DNA from: Oscillospiraceae bacterium
GTDB taxonomy: Bacteria > Bacillota > Clostridia > Oscillospirales > SIG627
Assembly: GCA_034925865.1 (NCBI GenBank)
Contig: JAYFRN010000007.1
Location: forward strand, 1 to 64,000
Reading direction: 5' to 3'
DNA length: 64,000 nucleotides
Position numbers and translations under genes: made by a program. How positions within the stretch are numbered: the first letter of the stretch is position 1; each line of letters starts with the position of its first letter. This document shows positions 44,536 to 52,795 of this stretch, piece by piece. The notes below the pieces were generated by a model. That model did no database searches. It was given only the letters and a program-made list of their open reading frames with translations, and was not told where the DNA came from.

Positions 44536-45104
44536 GGACGGATCGTGCTCCTTTCGGTGACAAGGATATCGAATCTGACGTCGTAAATTCCCTCAGGTAT
44601 ATTTCCGGCAGGAACGAGCTGCTTTTCAAAGATCGCGCACAGCACGGTGACGTTGAATTTTGCGAAAAATCTATCGTAATATCCCCCGCCGTATCCCAGC
44701 CTTCGTCCGTCGCATCCCGCGACGACCGCCGGTGTTACGCAAAGAGCGCCCGACGGATTTGTTATCACCGGACATATTTCTGTCGGTTCGGGAATTCCGA
44801 AAAGTCCCGGTTCGAGCTCGTTTTCTGATTTGACGGCATAAAAATCCATTTTTCCGCCTTTAATGCACTTTGGGAATCCGACTGTCTTACCGTCAGAAAT
44901 GGCTTTTCTGAATAAATGCCGTATATCGACTTCGTTATTGATCGGATAATACAAAAGTATAATGTTTGTGTCCAGATATTCGTCCAGTTCGGAAATCCTG
45001 GCGGAAATATCGGCGGAAGCGGAATTTATATATCCGCTTTCCAGAGAAGCGCGGCGCTTAAGATATTCGCGCCTTATAAGTGCTTTTTGTGCCTTTGTGT
45101 TCAT
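44532..45104 (-). CDS. 5-formyltetrahydrofolate cyclo-ligase
   Basis: 190 aa. The signature DGRRLGYGGGYYDRFF (Mg-ATP/folate binding) and the N-terminal ALIRREYLKRRASL are clear. It converts 5-formyl-THF to 5,10-methenyl-THF with ATP. ATG 45104 overlaps the DJ-1 stop (ATGA), and this gene's stop overlaps the CPBP start the same way. The two overlaps make one translational unit. Confidence 0.93.
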   Translation of the reverse strand: MNTKAQKALIRREYLKRRASLESGYINSASADISARISELDEYLDTNIILLYYPINNEVDIRHLFRKAISDGKTVGFPKCIKGGKMDFYAVKSENELEPGLFGIPEPTEICPVITNPSGALCVTPAVVAGCDGRRLGYGGGYYDRFFAKFNVTVLCAIFEKQLVPAGNIPEGIYDVRFDILVTERSTIRP

Positions 45105-45682
45105 TTTACGCGGTATATGGGAGCTGATGGAGGATAACACATGGCGCGGCGGATATCTTCGGCCTTTTTATCACCTGATATTTCGGCGGTTATGACGAAT
45201 CCGAAATCGGCCGCGGTGCCGGCTCCGCGGGAGGTTATGATATTTTTGTCTATTACAACCGCTTCGCCGCGTATGTCCGCGCATTCAAGCTCTCCGGTCA
45301 TTGAAGGATAGCATGTTGCCGACTTGTCTCTCAATATTCCGAGATCGGAAAGAACAGTCGGAGCCGCGCATATCGCGGCCAGCATGACACCTTTTTTATC
45401 CGCTTCCGTCAATAAAGCGGAAAGGGCGGCGCATTTTTTTAAGTTTTCAACTCCCAGCCCTCCGCCGGGAAGGATCATCACACATGTATCGGCAAAGGCG
45501 TGAGATTCGGAAATTGTCATGTCGCAAACAATCTCTATCCCATGCGAGCCTTTTACGGTTTTGCGCTGCGGGTAAACCGAAACCATTTTCACCTGCGCTC
45601 CAGCTCTCCTGAGTATATCGACAGGGGTCACAGCCTCTGTTTCTTCAAAGCCGTCGGCAAAAAAAACGTATATTGTATCCAA
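45101..45682 (-). CDS. DJ-1/PfpI family protein
   Basis: 193 aa. FADGFEETEAVTPVDILRRAG opening and the nucleophile elbow AAICAAPTVLSDLG with the active Cys, DJ-1/ThiJ branch. The family includes chaperone/deglycase-like proteins; exact function unclear. It precedes the cyclo-ligase gene with a 4-bp overlap and follows the GNAT gene by 25 bp. Confidence 0.92.
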   Translation of the reverse strand: MDTIYVFFADGFEETEAVTPVDILRRAGAQVKMVSVYPQRKTVKGSHGIEIVCDMTISESHAFADTCVMILPGGGLGVENLKKCAALSALLTEADKKGVMLAAICAAPTVLSDLGILRDKSATCYPSMTGELECADIRGEAVVIDKNIITSRGAGTAADFGFVITAEISGDKKAEDIRRAMCYPPSAPIYRVK

Positions 45683-45707
45683 ATCTATTTATACCAGCCT
45701 TTCCACA

Positions 45708-46553
45708 TCAGTTAAGAAGATAATTAAGCGTTCCGCCGCAGTCGGTGATATCTTTTATATCAAGCCCACTGTCCCGGGATATCACCGCGGCCATCGCGCA
45801 TGGCTTTCTGAGTACAGCAAGTCCGGTTCCTTTGGGAAAAGCGCTGTCGGATGCCGACGTAAGCTTGATCCCGTCATGTATTTTTTCAGCCAGTAAAAGC
45901 TGTTCGCCAAATGAAAATGAAAATGAATAAGCTGTTTTTGAATCCAATGTCAGCGCGTATGCTTCGGGAGAAAAAATAACGGAGGCATACGATCTTTTGG
46001 CGGCGGAAGTATATTCTTCATATAATAATAATATTATTCGACTGTCAATGGGTGAAATATTTGTAAACTTATCACTCAGACGTACAAATCCGCGGGGCTT
46101 TCCCTGCCTGGAAGAGAATTCGTCTTCGGAGATCACCGTATATTCAGTATCGAAAGCGGTCTTGAATCCAAACCTGGAATAAAAGCCGAACAGCGGCGGG
46201 CTTTGGGGAATCGTTATAATCGCTTCGATGCCTTCGGTTCTGAGCTTTTCGGAAGCGAACGCATACAGCCCGGAAAACAGCCCTCCCCCGCGAAATTCGC
46301 GAGCGGTTGCGCAGGCATACATATACGATGCCCTGTGTTCACGCTTTCCGAGCTTGATTATAACAGGTACGAATTGCGCCATTGAAACCGGCTCCGCTCC
46401 GTAAAAAGCGGCGAGCGTCATGCCGGGCTTCCAGATTATTTTATAGAATCTTTCGGAAAACGCTCTGTCATTTTCTCCGAACGCCTGAATCCATAAATCA
46501 ACGAGCTTCGGTATATCGTGTAATCCGGCTTCTCTGAATTCCGGCAAATTCAT
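45708..46553 (-). CDS. GNAT family N-acetyltransferase (two-domain, Eis-like)
   Basis: 281 aa from ATG 46553, which follows the tmk-like stop codon with one base between (TGAAATG). The N-terminal GNAT domain has ATAREFRGGGLFSGLYAFA (R-x-x-G-x-G/A) and an FYSRFGFKTAF end. The C-terminal half resembles the second, SCP2-like half of Eis-type acetyltransferases. Substrate unknown. Confidence 0.85.
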   Translation of the reverse strand: MNLPEFREAGLHDIPKLVDLWIQAFGENDRAFSERFYKIIWKPGMTLAAFYGAEPVSMAQFVPVIIKLGKREHRASYMYACATAREFRGGGLFSGLYAFASEKLRTEGIEAIITIPQSPPLFGFYSRFGFKTAFDTEYTVISEDEFSSRQGKPRGFVRLSDKFTNISPIDSRIILLLYEEYTSAAKRSYASVIFSPEAYALTLDSKTAYSFSFSFGEQLLLAEKIHDGIKLTSASDSAFPKGTGLAVLRKPCAMAAVISRDSGLDIKDITDCGGTLNYLLN

Positions 46554-46554
46554 T

Positions 46555-47220
46555 TCACATAAGCTCCTTCTTTTCGAAAAATCCCTTGACGTAAACATAT
46601 ACACGGTCGGCAATTTCCTCACGTGAGAGCATTTTGCCATCGTCTGTGCATATTATCCGCGTCCATCCGAGCTTTTCGCAGGCGAAGATAGCTGCGGAGC
46701 GCGCGGCGGAAAGATGGACGCGCGTCTCATGGATATCCTTTTTATCTCCGCGCGCTTCAATAAGCGCGAGTGAATTTTCGACCGGTACGTCAAAAAACAG
46801 CGTCATATCCGGTTTTGGCAGCCCCAAAAGCCCGAATTCATATCCGTAAAGCCATTCCAGGAAAGAGTCTCTCTTTTCGTTTGGCAGCTTCGCAAGCTGA
46901 TGAATGGCGTTAGCGGTGGTATATCTGTTTGATAATATTATAGTTCCGTTGTCATAATCCTTTTTCCAGTCAAGCATATATGACGCATATCTGTCGACCG
47001 CGTAAAACGAGGATGCGGCATATGGATTGACGATGTTTGGATCGGTACCGTAAGCTCCTGACAAATATTGCTCCACACATGCGCAAGCCGGGGAGCCGTA
47101 TTGAGGAAAAGTGAGCTTTCTGACAGCGAGTCCTTCGCTTATAAGCTTTTCATACAGAAGCTCCCACTGGGTTTTTTTACCCGAACCGTCCAGCCCGTCT
47201 ATGGCTATCATTATTCCCAT
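46555..47220 (-). CDS. dTMP kinase-like P-loop nucleotide kinase
   Basis: 221 aa. P-loop GLDGSGKKTQ (9-18 region) has Lys in the position usually held by Ser in GKST, FYAVDRYASY and NRYTTANAIHQ take the DR(Y/S) roles, and a LID-like DKKDIHETRVH region is present. Thymidylate kinase family, but divergent from ordinary Tmk; it may be the only Tmk or a paralogue. It lies 3 bp after the TagA gene. Confidence 0.85.
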   Translation of the reverse strand: MGIMIAIDGLDGSGKKTQWELLYEKLISEGLAVRKLTFPQYGSPACACVEQYLSGAYGTDPNIVNPYAASSFYAVDRYASYMLDWKKDYDNGTIILSNRYTTANAIHQLAKLPNEKRDSFLEWLYGYEFGLLGLPKPDMTLFFDVPVENSLALIEARGDKKDIHETRVHLSAARSAAIFACEKLGWTRIICTDDGKMLSREEIADRVYVYVKGFFEKKELM

Positions 47221-47223
47221 TAT

Positions 47224-48027
47224 CTATCTAACCTTCCGGTGATTTCTTTTGATTTTATATACGACCGCGCCAAAAATATACTTAGGCAGCTTCATCATGC
47301 GTCCTATTCTCGACGGTTGTTTGATAAGCCGGTAAAGCCATTCCGCGTTGCATTTTATAAACAGTCGGGGCGCGCGCTTTACCAGTCCGGCATACCCGTC
47401 AAGACTTCCGCCAAGCGCAAGTATCGCGCCGGTATTGATTTTTTTAATATTTTCGCATATCCACTTTTCCTGGCGCGGCGCGCCGAGGCATACGAACAGA
47501 ATATCGGGAGACGCCGCATTTATTTCTTTTATTATTTCCCGCGTTTCTTCCGGCTTGAAAAATCCATCTCTCCATCCGGCGACACACAGCCCCGGATATT
47601 TTTCGCACAACTTTTCCGCCGCGGTTTCCGCAACCGCTTTTTGTCCTTCCCGTGCCGGCTTCGCTCCGAAGAAATATACCGTTTTGCCGTGATTCGCGGC
47701 ATATTCGCACATTTTCAATCCGAGATCATATCCCGCGACCTTTTGTTTCAGCGGAGTTCCGAGAATTCTTGAAGCTAAAACAACTCCGGCTCCGTCCGGT
47801 ATAACAAGATCGGCGCATGCTATGAGCTTGGCGACCTCCGCGTCTTCCTCACATATTTGCGCGATCTCCGCGTTTGGCGTGAAAACCGTAAAGCCCGTAT
47901 GTTCCCTGCGTTCCAGAGCGGCGGCGACAACGTCCCGGGCCTGATCCATAGTGACATTGTCGAACAATACATGTCGCACGGCTATTCTTCCGGGCAAGCT
48001 GTCATTTATTGTTTTTTTGTCTGTCAT
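47224..48027 (-). CDS. WecG/TagA/CpsF family glycosyltransferase
   Basis: 267 aa. The family motifs FTPNAEIAQIC, VIPDGAGVVLASRILGTPL and FVCLGAPRQEKWI are present. The enzymes transfer N-acetylmannosamine(-uronate) to undecaprenyl-linked GlcNAc in teichoic-acid or common-antigen linkage units. It is next to the histidine kinase and kinase-like genes; no other teichoic acid genes were seen. Confidence 0.92.
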   Translation of the reverse strand: MTDKKTINDSLPGRIAVRHVLFDNVTMDQARDVVAAALERREHTGFTVFTPNAEIAQICEEDAEVAKLIACADLVIPDGAGVVLASRILGTPLKQKVAGYDLGLKMCEYAANHGKTVYFFGAKPAREGQKAVAETAAEKLCEKYPGLCVAGWRDGFFKPEETREIIKEINAASPDILFVCLGAPRQEKWICENIKKINTGAILALGGSLDGYAGLVKRAPRLFIKCNAEWLYRLIKQPSRIGRMMKLPKYIFGAVVYKIKRNHRKVR

Positions 48028-48070
48028 AATTTACCCATTTGTTTGATCCTTTGCTTTGATCTTTCGTTTT

Positions 48071-49954
48071 TCAAGGCTTTCTTGTTCCGTTAATCTCCGT
48101 ATTCGCGCCGTTTTTCCCTGCGGAATTCACCGTGTGCGCCTCCGGAATGAATATATATACCGTCGTTCCCTTATCAAGCTCGCTTTCTATGACGATTTTG
48201 CCTCCGTGTGCGCAGACGATTTCGTTTGCGATCGAAAGGCCGAGCCCGGTGCCTCCTGTCTGTGAGGATCTCGCCTTTTCAACACGGTAAAAACGATCGA
48301 AAATATGCGGGATATCCTCCTTTGGTATTCCGATTCCGTTGTCCTTTACGATATATACAACATAGTTGGCCTTTGGCAGTCCTTCAATATTATCACAATA
48401 TCTGTAGAATACGCTGATTGCAATATTTCCGCCGTCCGGAGTGTACTTTATTGCGTTTTGAATCACGTTGATCATCACCTGCGCTGTTCGTTCCCGGTCG
48501 GCGTAAAGCATAGGAACGCTTTCGTCTGAGCAGGAGGCAACAAGGCTGTGCCGGTGCTGTCCGGCTTCGGTGCCGAGCATTTCCACGCAGTCGCGCATTA
48601 ACGCGGCAGGATCAAAATACGACGGATCCCAGGATAGACGGTTGTTGTCAAGCCGGCTGATCATCAACAAATCGCGGACGATCCTCGTCATTCTGTCTGA
48701 TTCGTTTACGACCATTTCAAGAAAATGCGCTCGTATCTCCGGCGGCATATCAGGATCCTCTATCACGCTTTCTGTCGCGCCTTTTATGCCTGTAAGCGGG
48801 GTTCTCAGTTCATGTGAAACGGTCGCGACAAATTCACGCCTTGACTTTTCAAGTTCGAAATGCTCCGAAACATCATGCAGAACGGCTATGATTCCGCCAT
48901 ACGGTTTATTATCGAGCTCTATATTGAATTTGCCTATGCTTATGTCTATCATTTTACCTTTGTATGAAATTTCTCTGAAAGCAATAGAACGGAAATCCGG
49001 TGAAAATATTACCTCTGACGATGTCGGAAGTGATAAAAGCGATATGAACTCGCCAAGCGGTATTCCTTTTTTTGTCTCGGAAAGATCAAGCAGCTTCACT
49101 GCCGTCTGATTTATCTGTATCGGCGCGCCGGAGGGGTCAAAGGCGACGACGCCGTCGTTCAGATAAGCAAAAATAGTTTCGAGTTTTTCGCGTTCTCCCG
49201 TCACCTCGTCCAGCGTCCTCTTCAGTTCTCCGGCCATCTTGTTGAACGTCCGTGTCAGCACTCCGATCTCATCTCGCGAATGAACCGGAAGCTTTTCAGA
49301 AAAGTCTCCCGACGCAAGCTTGGCGGCGCCTTTGGTAATATCAAGTATCGGAGAAGTGATCGCCCGCGAAAGCGAGAACGACAGCACAAGCGCTATAACA
49401 AGACCGATGATAAGCGCCTGCATTATAATGGTAAAAACGGTCCATGCGAATTCGTGCATCTCCTCCCGAGTATCTGAAATATAAATAATACACGAGCGCG
49501 TGGAAACGACATCGTCAGATTCTGTCAGATTTGCGGAAAGGCAGAGGGCATAATCCATGACGTCGCTTCCGACGAGCTGTTTTGAAGAATTCCTGCCGTT
49601 GATGGCGGACAGCAGGTTGTTTGTTTTTTTAACCGAATTTGTCGATGAGGACGACGTTTTCAACACCTCGCCAGAAGCGTCGAGCACATAAAAATCACGA
49701 TTGACATCTATTCCGAGCTGTCCGGAAAAGGCGTTGAGTATATCGTAAAGCTCTGTCTCGTAATTAACCGAGGCAAGCGCCTTCGTAAGCCGCTCCTTCA
49801 TTTTGGGCGTAAAGCATTGGTCCATCTGCCTGACAAAGCCGTCTGTGTAAAAAACAAACACATTGTTTAAAAGTATTGTTCCTACGACGGTCATGACAGA
49901 AAAGATGAACAGAACGAGAATCAGAACGATTTTAACTCGAAGGCGTTTATACAT
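48071..49954 (-). CDS. Sensor histidine kinase (PhoR/WalK-like)
   Basis: 627 aa. Transmembrane 1 (about 8-30), an extracytoplasmic sensor domain, transmembrane 2 (about 172-195), HAMP (195-250), PAS (about 260-360), HisKA with phospho-His in SHELRTPLTG, and HATPase with N-box NVIQNAIKYTPDGG, G1 DNGIGI and G2 GTGLGLSIANE. It forms a pair with the response regulator 15 bp upstream. The sensed signal is unknown; WalJ is 28 kb away, so Wal assignment is not made. Confidence 0.92.
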   Translation of the reverse strand: MYKRLRVKIVLILVLFIFSVMTVVGTILLNNVFVFYTDGFVRQMDQCFTPKMKERLTKALASVNYETELYDILNAFSGQLGIDVNRDFYVLDASGEVLKTSSSSTNSVKKTNNLLSAINGRNSSKQLVGSDVMDYALCLSANLTESDDVVSTRSCIIYISDTREEMHEFAWTVFTIIMQALIIGLVIALVLSFSLSRAITSPILDITKGAAKLASGDFSEKLPVHSRDEIGVLTRTFNKMAGELKRTLDEVTGEREKLETIFAYLNDGVVAFDPSGAPIQINQTAVKLLDLSETKKGIPLGEFISLLSLPTSSEVIFSPDFRSIAFREISYKGKMIDISIGKFNIELDNKPYGGIIAVLHDVSEHFELEKSRREFVATVSHELRTPLTGIKGATESVIEDPDMPPEIRAHFLEMVVNESDRMTRIVRDLLMISRLDNNRLSWDPSYFDPAALMRDCVEMLGTEAGQHRHSLVASCSDESVPMLYADRERTAQVMINVIQNAIKYTPDGGNIAISVFYRYCDNIEGLPKANYVVYIVKDNGIGIPKEDIPHIFDRFYRVEKARSSQTGGTGLGLSIANEIVCAHGGKIVIESELDKGTTVYIFIPEAHTVNSAGKNGANTEINGTRKP

Positions 49955-49969
49955 AATTCCATTTGTGCA

Positions 49970-50698
49970 TTACGGGGCTATAAATATATAACCTGTTCCG
50001 CGCCGCGTTTCTATATATTCCGGATATTCGGAATTTCCGGATATTTTCTTTCTCAGGCGGGTCACGGTAACGTCAACCGTGCGTATGTCGCCGTAAAACC
50101 CTTCGTATCCCCACACTTTTTCCATTAATTCCTCGCGGGTATAAACGCGGTTTGCATTTTTCGCCAGGAAAACAAGCAACTCATATTCCTTTTTCGAAAG
50201 AGATAGCTTTTCTCCCGCGCGCGTTACTTCATAGCTCGTATTGTTTATCACAAGCTCTCCGACCTTTATTATATCCGCGCTGAGGCGTTCCTGAACAAGC
50301 TCGTTCGAATATCTCCTGATATTCGCCTTTATGCGGCTGATAAGCTCTGGTATGCTGAAGGGCTTTGTAAGATAATCGTCCGCGCCAAGCTCGAGCCCCG
50401 TTATCTTGTCGGTCTCTTCTTCTCTTGCGGTAAGCATTATTATCGGCGTGTCCTTTTGTCTTCTGATTCGGCGGCATACCTCAAAGCCGTCCATTATCGG
50501 CAGCATCAGGTCGAGTAAAATGAGGTCATATTTGCCGTCAAGAGCCTCTTCGAGTCCGCATTTTCCGTCATAAACGCACATGGCGTCAAAGCCGGAACGT
50601 TTTATGTTGTATGATAATATCTCGGCTATGTTCTTTTCATCCTCGACAATGAGTATTCTCTTTTTTTCAACAGCCGGTGAACTGGTTTTTTTATCCAT
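49970..50698 (-). CDS. OmpR/PhoB family response regulator
   Basis: 242 aa. Receiver domain (1-130) with acidic pocket EDEKN, phospho-Asp in YDLILLDLMLP and Lys in TKPFS, then winged helix C-terminal DNA-binding domain (150-240) ending RRGTGYIFIAP. Partner of the kinase 15 bp downstream. GGAGG is 11 bp from the ATG. Confidence 0.93.
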   Translation of the reverse strand: MDKKTSSPAVEKKRILIVEDEKNIAEILSYNIKRSGFDAMCVYDGKCGLEEALDGKYDLILLDLMLPIMDGFEVCRRIRRQKDTPIIMLTAREEETDKITGLELGADDYLTKPFSIPELISRIKANIRRYSNELVQERLSADIIKVGELVINNTSYEVTRAGEKLSLSKKEYELLVFLAKNANRVYTREELMEKVWGYEGFYGDIRTVDVTVTRLRKKISGNSEYPEYIETRRGTGYIFIAP

Positions 50699-50723
50699 TA
50701 AGGCTTATCCTCCGGTTATATTT

Positions 50724-50841
50724 GTTAACGCGGCGATTATTAAAACAGTAATTAAATAAGTCTTGTTTTATAAGAAAGAAAATCCATATACAAGAGCCTT
50801 TTCTCTCTTTTAGCGGTAATTATTTAATTGCCGAGTTAATA
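50724..50841 (+). repeat. Palindromic intergenic repeat, complete copy (copy i)
   Basis: GTTAACGCGGCGATTATTAA arm, TTGTTTTATAAGAAAGAAAA and facing CTTTTCTCTCTTTTAGCGG hairpin around ATCCATATACAAGAGC, then TAATTATTTAATTGCCGAGT. A further lone arm (TTATTATCTTATTGCCGTTT) at about 50860-50880 abuts the remB stop. It separates remB from the response regulator. Confidence 0.85.
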
Positions 50842-50879
50842 AACCCGCGCTTTTAATAAATTATTATCTTATTGCCGTT

Positions 50880-51134
50880 TTAATAACGCTCCACCCTTCC
50901 GGCAAGCGTGGCGGGAGAAACATTCGTTTGATAGAGGCGCACGCCCTTTTTGCGCGTACCCGCAAGGATAAAGGATTTGGGTATGTCGTTGGAAATTACC
51001 GTGAGCTTTTTGTCATCCTGTGTTTTTTTTAAAAAAGCGCGTGTCACCTTCGACACTGTTGAATTATCAGCGTCGATTATCGCGATTACATCGCGCTTCA
51101 ATATCGAAAAATTATTGCCCGCATGCAAAAACAT
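50880..51134 (-). CDS. remB: Extracellular matrix regulator RemB
   Basis: 84 aa, DUF370 family. MFLHAGNNFSILKRDVIAI ... DNSTVSKVTRAFL matches RemB (YaaB), the paralogue of the RemA biofilm/matrix DNA-binding protein. Strong RBS GAAGGAG. Its last codons (Arg-Tyr-stop) merge into an arm of the palindromic repeat. The tandem 90-bp repeat at 51158 lies upstream, in its leader region. Confidence 0.88.
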   Translation of the reverse strand: MFLHAGNNFSILKRDVIAIIDADNSTVSKVTRAFLKKTQDDKKLTVISNDIPKSFILAGTRKKGVRLYQTNVSPATLAGRVERY

Positions 51135-51157
51135 TTTATGCTCCTTCGGGGTAACGC

Positions 51158-51378
51158 TTAAGGCCCCTTTTGGAAAAGGGGCCTTAAGAATCCCCTAAAA
51201 CTCATATTGGGTTTGTACGTGTTGTTGTATTATACTGAGGGATAATGTTAAAGCCTTTTTTGGAAAAGGGGCCTTAAGAATCCCCTAAAACTCATATTGG
51301 GTTTGTATGTGTTGTTGTCGCTTATACTGAGGGATAATGTTAAAGCTATTTTTGGAGAGGGGTCATAAGAATAGGGAA
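51158..51378 (+). repeat. 90-bp tandem repeat, two copies plus partial third
   Basis: Units begin at 51158, 51248 (near-identical) and 51340 (partial, divergent). Each contains a hairpin (TTAAGGCCCC... / GGGGCCTTAA) and the phrase CTCATATTGGGTTTGTA. Copies 1 and 2 are 90 bp apart, the third 92 bp. The 51135-51523 gap holds this and a 30-bp palindrome (51475-51505); no gene was seen. Confidence 0.9.
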
Positions 51379-51474
51379 TTCTTTAGAGGACAAAGTTTGA
51401 ATTCACATGCCGGTAAGGCGGTTGCGTTTGAAAAAGCAAAGCGGAATTGATATCTTTAAAATGAGCTTTTTGGG

Positions 51475-51505
51475 GCCGGGGACTTTTTCGCGAAAAAGTC
51501 TCCGG
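51475..51505 (+). other. Near-perfect palindrome downstream of the degenerate deacetylase gene
   Basis: CCGGGGACTTTTTCG faces CGAAAAAGTCTCCGG, with one wobble. It shares the GACTTTTTCG...GAAAAAGTC core with 6203-6230 and has no U-tract on either strand. Confidence 0.6.
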
Positions 51506-51523
51506 GCGTACCTCTTCCCCCAA

Positions 51524-52777
51524 TTAATTTGCCTTATCAAAAATTACCGCGTTGGTTTCGTCTACGGTAAAAAACGACAGCACGTCATGCTCTCCGACAT
51601 AATCGTGTAAAAGCTTCAGGATTTCCAATGTATTGTTTGCAGAGGTAAATCCTATTATTGAAATGTCCGATTCATTCATCTGATTCTTCAGCATTTCAAA
51701 TGAGGCGGAAACTTTGTACTTACCGTCCTTGGACGGGATATTAACCTCGCACAGCGAACATCCCATCGCCGACAGCTTATTATTTAGCATATCCGCATCG
51801 TAATCAACTCCGTCGGATATTCTGATCAGGCGAGTTTTTCGCTTTAATACCTTCAACAGCGCGCTTTGAGCGCTGTTTATCTCGATTACGGCATTGTATT
51901 CGTTTCCGGAATCTATCCTTATTCCTATGACATGACCGTCAATGGCGGCTCTTCTCACAAGCGAAGGCGATGATATAATCTCGTCAGCTGTAAAAAATAT
52001 TGTTGCCGATAAATCATTCTCGCGCAAATATTTTAATATGCTTTCCGCTCTGTCACCGGAAAAATCCGTAAAAGTGAGCGCGATCGCGCTGGTGTTTACC
52101 TCCGGCTCCTGGGGATTGGGAGGATCCATGGTTTCCGTCGGATCTATGGTTTCCGTCGGATCCGTTGTATCGGGAGGATCAGGTGGATCGGGAGGATCGG
52201 GGATCACAACAGGTCTGAACGATTCTGTCAGCTCAAGAAGCGTCAGCTGTGCCGACGAATCCTTCAGCCTCACATAAAGCTTTCCGTCATATGTGTCAGT
52301 TTCTAATTTTACATCCAGAATCGGCGCATATTTAGCGGGCAGATAAGACACTTCGTTGTGGGTTACCGTGTTTACAGGCAGCCAGCCGTTGTTATATTTG
52401 ATTCTATCGGGCCGTTGAGAGGTGTATGAAATGTAAGAATGTGTTCGGGTGTTTTCTATATAAAATGCTCCAACTCCCGTCGAGCTCCATGTTATATAAG
52501 AAAACTCGAGAAACATATCCACCGGAATATATAAGTTTTCATTAATGTCTTTAAAATACGGCTGAGTTTGATTTGATGTAAAGACGCGGTCGTTTACATA
52601 CATTTTTGGAATATCTGCGGCTTCCGCTCCGGGTGCGGTATAAAATAACAGAGAGGCCGAAAGGCACATCGCGACGCATAAAACCGACGCAATGAGCTTC
52701 ATCGAGCGATTATTATGGATTGTGGATCTTTTCTTTTTCTCACGAGTGTTTTTCATTTTATTGGCGTTACTCCGCAT
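51524..52777 (-). CDS. Degenerate polysaccharide-deacetylase-like exported protein
   Basis: 417 aa. Export signal (about 26-50), an N-terminal copper-amine-oxidase-like/SLH-type 'DINENLYIPVDMFL' module, a Pro-Asp/Thr-rich linker (192-226), and a NodB fold beginning ALTFTDFS (234-240) where active deacetylases have LTFDDGP. The catalytic Asp and its partner are thus missing, so it may bind rather than deacetylate glycans. A 19-bp tandem duplication overlaps its start, giving two possible ATGs. Confidence 0.82.
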   Translation of the reverse strand: MRSNANKMKNTREKKKRSTIHNNRSMKLIASVLCVAMCLSASLLFYTAPGAEAADIPKMYVNDRVFTSNQTQPYFKDINENLYIPVDMFLEFSYITWSSTGVGAFYIENTRTHSYISYTSQRPDRIKYNNGWLPVNTVTHNEVSYLPAKYAPILDVKLETDTYDGKLYVRLKDSSAQLTLLELTESFRPVVIPDPPDPPDPPDTTDPTETIDPTETMDPPNPQEPEVNTSAIALTFTDFSGDRAESILKYLRENDLSATIFFTADEIISSPSLVRRAAIDGHVIGIRIDSGNEYNAVIEINSAQSALLKVLKRKTRLIRISDGVDYDADMLNNKLSAMGCSLCEVNIPSKDGKYKVSASFEMLKNQMNESDISIIGFTSANNTLEILKLLHDYVGEHDVLSFFTVDETNAVIFDKAN

Positions 52778-52795
52778 TATTGGCGTTACTCCGCA
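52758..52795 (+). repeat. Perfect 19-bp tandem duplication at a gene junction
   Basis: 52758-52776 and 52777-52795 are identical. The unit contains the complement of GCGGAGTAA (metallopeptidase stop and an SD), so it recreates the translation-start context of the deacetylase-like gene. Confidence 0.95.

Noticed and set aside
50724..50885. tmRNA or other RNA gene in the remB/response regulator spacer
   Set aside because: The sequence is the palindromic repeat and lacks the tRNA-like ends or tag reading frame of tmRNA.
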